From the NCBI GenBank assembly GCA_903820655.1, contig CAIJIA010000026.1, forward strand, positions 1-5,572: a DNA stretch of 5,572 bases, given 5' to 3'. Source of the DNA: an uncultured Chloroflexota bacterium. GTDB lineage: Bacteria; Chloroflexota; Limnocylindria; Limnocylindrales; Limnocylindraceae. A program made the translations under genes and the position numbers. Shown piece after piece: positions 1-5,572 of the stretch (positions within the stretch are counted from its first letter, which is position 1; every line of letters starts with the position of its first letter). The notes under the pieces are model-generated. The model searched no databases and was not told where the DNA came from. It worked only from the letters and a program-made list of their open reading frames with translations.

Positions 1-99
1 CAATCATCCGAGGTGATTCGTGGCCTGATCTATCCAATCGCGGGCCAACTGTTCGGCGGACTCCTTCCAGAAGGCCTGCGCACGCTGCTCGTTCCGTGA
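1..99 (+). CDS. C-terminal end of an upstream protein, possibly CvpA family (partial)
   Basis: Frame 1 is open from the first base to a TGA at 97-99 and encodes 32 residues. The segment begins QSSEVIRGLIYP and ends LLPEGLRTLLVP; it is hydrophobic with several Gly and Pro. The stop overlaps the GTG start of mutS2 in GTGA (96-99), the usual sign of translational coupling, and this is the best argument that the frame is a real gene. CvpA-family membrane proteins (colicin V production, cell-envelope related) often sit just before mutS2, and many end with a Ser-containing amphipathic stretch followed by a hydrophobic Leu-Pro segment, as here. The fragment is too short to prove the family. The start and most of the protein lie outside the window. 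An unrelated membrane protein cannot be excluded. Confidence 0.6.
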   Translation, partial: QSSEVIRGLIYPIAGQLFGGLLPEGLRTLLVP

Positions 100-2435
100 G
101 GCGCACAGCGGGGCAGCCGTACGACGAGCGTTCCCTAACGCGACTTGAGTGGTCGGCGCTTCTCGACATCCTGATCGAAGCCTGTGCCTTTGCCCCATCT
201 CGCACACTCGCTACGGAACTCCGGCCTACCGCTGGCGGTGGCAGCCTGCCAACCCTGCGAGCCCTCGGGCGTGAGATTGCGGAGCTGCGACGAGATGGGG
301 GAGACCCGCATATTGGCGGCGCGAGTGACCTAGAGCCAGCGGCAGAGCGGGGTGCAAAAGGGGGCACACTCGACGGCGCAGCGCTCTTTGCGATCAGCGA
401 AACGCTCCGTGTCGTGGAACGCATCGCAAGCGATCTAGTGGGGGCAGGCCCAACGCTCAGCGCCCTTAGCGCCGCCCTTGCCCCGCTTCGTCCACTGCGC
501 AGTTCCATTGACCGTGCGATCGCTCCCGATGGGTCGATTCTCGATGCGGCGTCACCGCTTCTTGGTGGACTACGCGCGCTCCATCGAACCAGCCTTGAGC
601 GACTCCGTACCCGTCTCGAGACGTTGGCGCACGCAAAGAACTACAGCCCCTACCTGCAAGAGCCGATCGTCACGGTACGCAACGGCCGATACGTGCTGCC
701 CGTCCGTTCAGAGTGGAAATCACGTGTTCCAGGGATCGTCCATGACGCGAGTGCGACCGGGCAAACGGTGTGGATTGAGCCCCTTGAGGTGGTTGATCTC
801 GGTAATGCCGTGCGAGAGTCCGAGGCTGCGGTTGCCACCGAAGAGGCACGGATTCTCGGAGCACTCTCCGGACTCGTTGCCACAGATGCGGCGACTCTGC
901 GCTCCAACGGTGAAGGCCTCGCACTCTTTGATCTGGCTCGCGCAGTTGCCGACGTTGCACGTGATCGGAACTGGCTCTATGCCGACGATGCGGTGGAAGG
1001 CGATCTACTCTTGAGAGAGGCGAGCCATCCGCTCCTCACGCCCCCGGTTGTACCGATGAGCCTGCACCTTGATTCGGAGCGCCGCGTGCTCGTGATCACT
1101 GGACCCAATACGGGCGGTAAGACAGTGGCGCTTAAGGCGGTTGGGCTGCTTACAGCGATGCATCACGCGGGACTACCAATTCCGAGCGGCGTTGGATCGG
1201 CGGTGCCCCCAACGGGGAACGTGTGGGCCGACATTGGCGACGATCAATCCATCGCGCAGAGCCTCAGCACCTTCTCTGGCCACCTGACCTCGATTCAGCG
1301 CATTCTGCTCGGAGCCATCTCGGGCGACGTCGTGCTCCTCGACGAGGCGGGGGCGGGTACCGATCCAGCGGAGGGGGCTGCACTTGCCGCAGCAATCATC
1401 GACGAACTACGACTGCGAGGTTGCCGCGTATTGGCCACGAGCCACTATGCGGAGCTCAAGCAGTACGCACATGTCACACCAGGTGTTGTGAACGGTTCTG
1501 TAGCCTTCGACTTGGCAACCCTTGCACCAACGTATCGCCTTGAAGTTGGTGTTCCAGGGGGTTCTCAGGCGTTCGCGATTGCGGCGCGCCTTGGTCTGCC
1601 ACAGCCGCTGCTCGATGCGGCACAGGCGCGTCGTAGCGATCAAGGGGCAACGCTAGATGCAGCGCTTGCGGCGGCGGCCGATGCCGAGCGAGCCGCGCGC
1701 GAAGCACGTCAGGTCGCAGAGGGACTGCAAGAGCGCGCAGCAGACTCACTTGCACAAGCGGTAGAGCTGCGCCGCGCCACGGAGCGAGGAGCTGCCGAAG
1801 CGCGCCAAAACGCTACAGCCGAGGCGCGAGAAGCTGCGGCGTCAATCTTGTTCCGTGTTGAACAGCTACGAGCGGCACTCGAGTCGGGGAGTCTCACACC
1901 GGAGACCCTCGCGATGGCGACGGATCTTCAGCAGGCCGTAACAGCGGGCGCACCCTCGTCGCTGAGCGAAGAGGAAGATACGAGTGGTGGACCATCCTCG
2001 TTGGCACTAGCAGCGGCCGTTGGGAACGATGTAGTGCTGCGATCGGGGGCGCGTGGCACGCTGCTTGCAGTGGATGGCGCGAGCGTGACGGTTTCCCTCG
2101 GTCGGATGCACAGCTCACTGCCAATTACGGAGATCAGCAAGATTCTCGCCTCAGCAAAGTCAACGCCACAATCCGCGGTGCGTCCGACAGGCTCCTTAGC
2201 TGCGGCGAAGCTGGATCTACGTGGTGCTCGCGTGGAAGATGCGCTGGTAGCGCTTGAGGCGCGCATTAGTGCCGTGCTGCTGGCGGGTGGGGATCAGCTG
2301 GAGATCATTCACGGGGTTGGTACCGGTGTACTGCGAGATGCGGTGCGCCGCAAGCTGCGAGAACTACCTGAGGTGCGCGAAGTACGCTCGGCTAATGAGC
2401 CTGGCCGCGAAGGGGTGACCTTCGCCCTCTTCTAG
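96..2435 (+). CDS. mutS2: Endonuclease MutS2 (MutS-like ATPase with C-terminal Smr domain)
   Basis: The product is a 779-residue cytoplasmic protein, close to the family's usual length (about 780). In order: an N-terminal region with the typical LEW..LLDIL opening (17-26); a core/clamp region with the family-diagnostic LQEPIVTVRNGRYVLPV (187-203) and VPGIVHDASATGQTVWIEPL (211-230); and an ABC-type ATPase with Walker A GPNTGGKT (336-343), the DDQSIAQSLSTFSGHL signature (382-397), Walker B VVLLDEAGAGTDP (412-424) and switch ATSH (447-450). An Ala/Glu/Arg-rich coiled coil follows at about 515-595, then a small KOW-like beta segment (642-682). The Smr domain (about 704-779) keeps LDLRG (706-710) and HGVGTG (739-744). 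All catalytic motifs are intact. MutS2 lacks the mismatch-recognition domain of MutS1; known roles are suppression of homologous recombination (Helicobacter) and splitting or rescue of collided ribosomes (Bacillus). GTG at 96 is the only start codon in this frame ahead of the conserved opening. No Shine-Dalgarno lies at normal spacing (AGAAGG at 69-74 is 21 bases away), so initiation probably relies on coupling to the upstream gene. Confidence 0.98.
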   Translation: MRRTAGQPYDERSLTRLEWSALLDILIEACAFAPSRTLATELRPTAGGGSLPTLRALGREIAELRRDGGDPHIGGASDLEPAAERGAKGGTLDGAALFAISETLRVVERIASDLVGAGPTLSALSAALAPLRPLRSSIDRAIAPDGSILDAASPLLGGLRALHRTSLERLRTRLETLAHAKNYSPYLQEPIVTVRNGRYVLPVRSEWKSRVPGIVHDASATGQTVWIEPLEVVDLGNAVRESEAAVATEEARILGALSGLVATDAATLRSNGEGLALFDLARAVADVARDRNWLYADDAVEGDLLLREASHPLLTPPVVPMSLHLDSERRVLVITGPNTGGKTVALKAVGLLTAMHHAGLPIPSGVGSAVPPTGNVWADIGDDQSIAQSLSTFSGHLTSIQRILLGAISGDVVLLDEAGAGTDPAEGAALAAAIIDELRLRGCRVLATSHYAELKQYAHVTPGVVNGSVAFDLATLAPTYRLEVGVPGGSQAFAIAARLGLPQPLLDAAQARRSDQGATLDAALAAAADAERAAREARQVAEGLQERAADSLAQAVELRRATERGAAEARQNATAEAREAAASILFRVEQLRAALESGSLTPETLAMATDLQQAVTAGAPSSLSEEEDTSGGPSSLALAAAVGNDVVLRSGARGTLLAVDGASVTVSLGRMHSSLPITEISKILASAKSTPQSAVRPTGSLAAAKLDLRGARVEDALVALEARISAVLLAGGDQLEIIHGVGTGVLRDAVRRKLRELPEVREVRSANEPGREGVTFALF
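2407..2425. terminator. Perfect 7-bp hairpin at the mutS2 3' end, candidate weak terminator
   Basis: GCGAAGG (2407-2413), a 5-base loop GGTGA, and CCTTCGC (2419-2425) form a perfect inverted repeat within the last codons of mutS2. On the + strand it is followed by the pyrimidine run CCTCTTCT (2426-2433) just before and into the stop codon, a poor but terminator-like tail. On the - strand it lies 17-35 bases past the PBP stop, without a U-tract. It is the only stem I found at the convergent junction, so it may end or stabilise either transcript. The T-poor tail and its position inside coding sequence keep confidence low; chance is a real alternative. Confidence 0.35.
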
Positions 2436-2441
2436 GCGACT

Positions 2442-5018
2442 CTAGGGAGCTGGCAGGGTTGGCGACGGAGTCGGTGTAGGGCTTGCCGTGGCCGAGAGAC
2501 AGGAGAGAGTCGGGGCAATCGTGCCGCCCCAGGTGGCGCCATTCGGCTGCCAGGAGGGTGCATAGAAGTAGGCCGTCATTCCGCCTCGGACTCCGCCGAC
2601 GATCCCGGCACCTAGGCGAGCACGCTCTAGCCACTCAAGGTTGGCAGCCTGCCACTTCGGCCACTGCGCTTCGAGCGTGCTCAGATCGAGGTAGCTCGCC
2701 TCAATGCGTGTGCCTGCACAGCCGTCAGCCCAGAGCAGCCCAGTGGCGCTATCAATGGCAAGGAGGCGTGTGGTGCTGCAGGAGGTTGTTGGAGCGGTCC
2801 CAGGGAAGAAGTATTCGCTGGTGGTGAGCGTCGTGCACGCACCAGGAAGCTCGCCTGTGTTCGCATCAATCGTCACCTGCTCAAGGCCTTCTGGTTTTGC
2901 AAAATTCGCGATCGGAAGCTTCGATGAGATCTCCGTGAAGTAGGACTGCCAGAGCCCACCGGCGGAATCGAGCGAGTAAACCGTGGCCGGGGTCGAGTCC
3001 GAGTTGCCCATCCAGACGCCGGTCACAAGTTGCTGCGCGGTTGGATCCGTTGGCGCAGCGAGGTACCCGAATGCCGCGAGGTCCTTGGTCTGGTCGGTGG
3101 TTCCAGTTTTAAATGCGGCTGGACGACGCTTCCCGCTGCTGGCAATGATCTTTCGCTTCGACCACGGGCGATTGACTGCTGGATCGGTGTTCCCAGCGAT
3201 GATGTCGGTCATGAGCGCAGCGGTCTCTTTGGCAAAGGCTTGGTTGGCGCTCTCAACCGGAGCGGGAGCCTCCCAAATCACTGCCCCATTACGATCCTCA
3301 ATGCGCAGGATGTAGCGGCGATCGACCTTTGTTCCTTCGTTTGCGAGAGCTCCGTATGCGGAGAGTAGGTCGACATAGCGAACTTCTAGGGTGCCGATTG
3401 CGAGTGAAGCGCCGGCAACGTTTTCGCTGTTGTTCTGGAACTTGAATCCGCTATCGCGCATCTGGCGCCAGACGCGATCTTGGCCGGCGCGAATGAGCGT
3501 CTTAATGGCAGGGACGTTGAGAGATCCTTGCAGCGCTTGGCGCATGCGGACGGGACCATGTTCGCTCCCCTCAGAGCTTGCCGGCGTCCAGCCCTGGCCG
3601 AAGTCGACAGGAACATCCATCAGGATCGTTGCTGGTGTAACTGCGCGGTCTTCCAGCGCGTAGGCATAGACGATTGGCTTGATCGAGCTACCAGGCTGCC
3701 GATACCCGCTCAGCACGTCATATTCGGGTTGGAACACCGTGCCGTCTGGCTGACCGTAATAGTCTGCTGAACCGGCGTAGGCGAGGATGTCGCCTGTGCG
3801 CGCATCAAGCGTTGCGACGGCGGCGTTGTTGATTTCGAGGCCGTGGATGGTCTTCAGCCAGTCCGTGGGTTTGATGCCAATGCTCTTCAAATAGGCCTGG
3901 TACTCCTTGATCTGCGTGGAGCGAACGGAGAGAACCCACTTTTCAGCGGCCTGCTGCATCCCCCAATCAAGCGAAGAGATGACCTTGTATCCGCCAGTGT
4001 CAAGTTGCTGTTGGCAACTCTCGGTGTCGGTGCAGAGGATCCCCACGAGGAAGTCTTGTACGCGATTCATAAAGTGCGGCGCACTCATTTCGATTAGCGG
4101 GGAGGGGATCAGGATAATCTCTTCGGTCCGGGCAGCCTCAATCTCCGCGTCGGTGATGGTGGGAGTTTCCTGTGGGATACCGCTTGCTCGGGCAGACTTT
4201 AGGAGGTCCAGAACGACACTTCGCCGCTGGGCAACTGCAGAGTCGAGGGGGACGTGGATCACCCCGTCTTCGCCGACAACCGCATTTTGGCGTAGGTCGT
4301 ACGTGCTCGGCGCCTGAGGGATAGCGGCGAGCAGGGCCGCCTCGCCGAGGGTGAGCTGGTCGAGCGTCTTACCGAAGTACTGCTGCGATGCGGTCAGAAT
4401 GCCGTAGGAGCGCGAGCCGTAGTAGTTGTTATTGAGGTACTTGGCAATGACCTTCTCCTTGCCAACACGTCCGGGGAACTCTTTGGTGAGTCGGATGGCC
4501 TGGATGATCTCTTTCACCTTGCGTTCGTAAACGCTCCCTGCGAAGGCTGAGTCAGGGAGCAACACGCTGCGGACGAGCTGCTGGGTGATGGTCGAGCCGC
4601 CACGGCCAGAACCGCCCAAGGTGTCGAGCGCGGCGGCCACGAAGCCGAGAGGATCAAAGCCAGAGTTCTCCCAGTAGGTCTTGTCCTCGATGGCGGTGGT
4701 GGTGTCAAGAACAATGCCCGGGATGTTGACGAACGTCACTTCGGTGCGGCGATCGGAGCCAAATGCGGCAAGCTGGACCGTGCCCGTTCGGTCGTAAACC
4801 GTCGTGTTCTGGTTCAGGACGATGGTGTCGAGGTCCTTCGGGTCGGGGAGATCGGCAACAACCGTGCTGTAGATGGCGATGGTGCCGCCATAGGCGATCG
4901 CGGCGATCAGCAGGCAGGCGCCGAGGAGGGCGACTGGCAGGAGGGCGAAGAGCCCCCCGAGAAGGCGTTTTCGGGGGCGGCCGTTCCGCTGGGTTGAGTT
5001 TCCCGAGGCCATGTTCAT
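2442..5018 (-). CDS. Class A penicillin-binding protein (glycosyltransferase 51 + transpeptidase)
   Basis: This 858-residue protein polymerises lipid II into glycan strands and cross-links the peptides outside the membrane. A basic N-terminus (QRNGRPRKR, 10-18) precedes one membrane anchor (about 20-45). The GT51 domain shows motif 1 EDKTYWENSGFD (111-122; catalytic Glu111), GGSTITQQ (140-147), RKVKE (166-170; second catalytic Glu170), KYLNNNYYG (193-201) and GEAALLAAIPQAP (225-237). The transpeptidase domain has SSIK (444-447; nucleophile Ser444), SLN (499-501) and KTGTT (637-641), so both activities look intact. Motif 1 has Asn118 where most homologues have His. After the transpeptidase, a tail of about 150 residues carries four Cys (728, 747, 767, 840) and ends in a Pro/Thr/Ser-rich stretch. 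ATG at 5018 was chosen because it is the first Met before the basic/anchor region that does not overlap tyrS; ATG at 5012 is equally possible. Neither has a clear ribosome-binding site. Its stop lies 6 bases from the mutS2 stop, facing it. I give no symbol because the pbp1a/ponA/mrcA names are lineage-specific. Confidence 0.96.
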   Translation of the reverse strand: MNMASGNSTQRNGRPRKRLLGGLFALLPVALLGACLLIAAIAYGGTIAIYSTVVADLPDPKDLDTIVLNQNTTVYDRTGTVQLAAFGSDRRTEVTFVNIPGIVLDTTTAIEDKTYWENSGFDPLGFVAAALDTLGGSGRGGSTITQQLVRSVLLPDSAFAGSVYERKVKEIIQAIRLTKEFPGRVGKEKVIAKYLNNNYYGSRSYGILTASQQYFGKTLDQLTLGEAALLAAIPQAPSTYDLRQNAVVGEDGVIHVPLDSAVAQRRSVVLDLLKSARASGIPQETPTITDAEIEAARTEEIILIPSPLIEMSAPHFMNRVQDFLVGILCTDTESCQQQLDTGGYKVISSLDWGMQQAAEKWVLSVRSTQIKEYQAYLKSIGIKPTDWLKTIHGLEINNAAVATLDARTGDILAYAGSADYYGQPDGTVFQPEYDVLSGYRQPGSSIKPIVYAYALEDRAVTPATILMDVPVDFGQGWTPASSEGSEHGPVRMRQALQGSLNVPAIKTLIRAGQDRVWRQMRDSGFKFQNNSENVAGASLAIGTLEVRYVDLLSAYGALANEGTKVDRRYILRIEDRNGAVIWEAPAPVESANQAFAKETAALMTDIIAGNTDPAVNRPWSKRKIIASSGKRRPAAFKTGTTDQTKDLAAFGYLAAPTDPTAQQLVTGVWMGNSDSTPATVYSLDSAGGLWQSYFTEISSKLPIANFAKPEGLEQVTIDANTGELPGACTTLTTSEYFFPGTAPTTSCSTTRLLAIDSATGLLWADGCAGTRIEASYLDLSTLEAQWPKWQAANLEWLERARLGAGIVGGVRGGMTAYFYAPSWQPNGATWGGTIAPTLSCLSATASPTPTPSPTLPAP

Positions 5019-5042
5019 CGCTGTGAAGGTAGCATAGGGCGC
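5019..5042. promoter_or_regulatory. 24-base divergent start region between the PBP gene and tyrS, with overlapping -10-like hexamers
   Basis: The whole spacer between the two start codons is 24 bases. It holds TAGCAT on the + strand (5030-5035) and TATGCT on the - strand (5031-5036), two -10-like hexamers that share five base pairs; each matches TATAAT at 4 of 6 positions, including the key second A and last T. Transcription about 7 bases downstream would begin almost at the tyrS ATG and about 5 bases before the PBP ATG, giving leaderless or nearly leaderless messages. I found no matching -35 hexamer in either direction. Possible weak ribosome-binding sites for tyrS are AAGG (5026-5029) and AGGG (5036-5039). 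The real promoters may instead lie inside the neighbouring coding sequences. Confidence 0.3.
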
Positions 5043-5572
5043 ATGGTGAACCCTCTGGCCTCCGAGCTCCTCCGCGACTTCACTGAGCGAGGTCTCGTCC
5101 ATGACGTAACCGCGGGCCTCGATCAACGCCTCGTCGCTGACCCCGCGATCAGCGCCTATATCGGCTTCGATCCGAGCGCCGATTCGCTTCATGTTGGGCA
5201 CCTCATGGGTGTCCTTGCGCTGCGACGACTGCAGCTACACGGTGGTCGCCCCGTTGCCCTCGTTGGGGGCGGGACCGGCATGATCGGCGACCCTTCCGGA
5301 CGATCGGCAGAGCGAAACCTCCTTGATCGGGCGACGCTTGACCACAATCGCGCTGCGATTGGCGCGCAGCTTGCCAACCTCGTCGATTTCTCGGGGAAAA
5401 GCGGAGCGTTGTTGCTGGATAACCTCAGTTGGCTTGGCGATCTTGGGCTCATCGATTTCCTGCGCGACACGGGGAAGCACCTCACGGTCGGCTACATGCT
5501 TGCCAAGGAGAGCGTAAAGACACGGCTTGAGAGCGGCCTCTCGTTCACTGAGTTCAGCTACATGCTGCTCCA
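5043..5572 (+). CDS. tyrS: Tyrosine--tRNA ligase, N-terminal part (runs off the window end)
   Basis: The frame from ATG 5043 is open to the window end and encodes 176 residues of a family normally about 400-430 long. TyrS is a cytoplasmic class I aminoacyl-tRNA synthetase that activates tyrosine with ATP and transfers it to tRNA-Tyr. Visible hallmarks are YIGFDPSADSLHVGHL (39-54), containing the HIGH-type signature HVGH (50-53); GGGTGMIGDPSGRSAER (75-91); DNLSWL (126-131); the tyrosine-pocket stretch VGYMLAKESVKTRL (149-162); and SFTEFSYMLL (167-176), where the window cuts it. The KMSKS loop, anticodon-binding domain and S4-like domain would lie beyond the edge. Nothing visible is damaged. 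The ATG is directly followed by GTG (5046), an alternative start for which AGGG (5036-5039) would sit at a better 6-base spacing. It is divergent from the PBP gene. The 24-base spacer leaves no room for a T-box leader unless that lies within the PBP coding region, and I see none. Confidence 0.97.
   Translation, partial: MVNPLASELLRDFTERGLVHDVTAGLDQRLVADPAISAYIGFDPSADSLHVGHLMGVLALRRLQLHGGRPVALVGGGTGMIGDPSGRSAERNLLDRATLDHNRAAIGAQLANLVDFSGKSGALLLDNLSWLGDLGLIDFLRDTGKHLTVGYMLAKESVKTRLESGLSFTEFSYMLL

Noticed and set aside
478..1014. 178-codon open frame on the + strand inside mutS2
   Set aside because: It overlaps the conserved MutS2 core in another frame, and its Arg/Ser/Pro-rich translation shows no recognisable domain; GC-rich shadow frame.
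1620..1880. Repetitive GCG/GCA-rich stretch in mutS2 considered as a DNA repeat
   Set aside because: It reflects Ala, Arg and Glu codons of the coiled coil; no exact repeated unit is present.
1894..2266. Minus-strand open frames (76 and 112 codons) opposite the mutS2 coiled-coil and KOW-like region
   Set aside because: These are Arg/Ser/Ala-rich complements of an Ala-rich coding stretch; no independent evidence of coding.
3907..4317. 136-codon open frame on the + strand opposite the PBP gene
   Set aside because: It is antisense to the conserved GT51/linker region, with composition typical of a shadow frame and no domain or plausible ribosome-binding site.
4860..4965. Lipobox-like LLGAC inside the PBP N-terminal hydrophobic stretch, suggesting a lipoprotein
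   Set aside because: The residues after the Cys (LLIAAIAYGG) continue the hydrophobic segment, as in an uncleaved membrane anchor; class A PBPs are anchored this way.
4900..5042. Search for a T-box leader controlling tyrS
   Set aside because: The spacer is 24 bases, and the sequence upstream is PBP coding with no visible T-box consensus or terminator/antiterminator pair.
5019..5201. 61-residue N-terminal extension of the PBP reading frame (start at 5201 instead of 5018)
   Set aside because: It lies entirely antisense to the conserved N-terminus of tyrS, precedes the basic/membrane-anchor region that normally opens class A PBPs, and resembles no PBP segment. The frame is simply open opposite tyrS.

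Overview
This is a gene-dense, GC-rich window (roughly 60% G+C by eye) of ordinary bacterial chromosome. It holds two complete genes and two that run off the ends: the last 32 codons of an unidentified upstream gene (+, possibly CvpA family), a complete mutS2 (+), a complete bifunctional class A penicillin-binding protein (-), and the first 176 codons of tyrS (+). Only about 30 bases (2436-2441 and 5019-5042) lie outside coding sequence. I see no RNA gene, mobile element, CRISPR array or phage signature.

Layout: the upstream gene ends at 99 and overlaps the mutS2 start by four bases (GTGA), so the two look translationally coupled in one + strand operon. mutS2 runs to 2435 and meets the PBP gene tail to tail with a 6-base gap. 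A perfect 7-bp hairpin at 2407-2425, inside the last codons of mutS2, is the only terminator-like structure at this junction. The PBP gene is read leftwards from about 5018 to 2442. It starts head to head with tyrS, with 24 bases between the two start codons, so any divergent promoters must be very compact or extend into the coding sequences.

Roles: the products belong to separate housekeeping processes. MutS2 is an ATPase with an Smr domain, acting in recombination control or rescue of collided ribosomes depending on species. The PBP polymerises and cross-links peptidoglycan on the outer face of the membrane. TyrS charges tRNA-Tyr. If the upstream gene is CvpA-like, the cvpA-mutS2 pairing matches an arrangement known in several phyla.

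Organism: the PBP implies a peptidoglycan-containing bacterium. The wording of its glycosyltransferase motifs (an Asn where most homologues have His, followed by GFDP and GGSTITQQLVR) resembles, from memory, Chloroflexota proteins, perhaps Limnocylindria-like. The tight packing would suit a small, streamlined genome. This placement is inference and was not tested by a search. I found no convincing previously undescribed system; the most interesting spots are the compact divergent start region and the variant PBP motif and tail.
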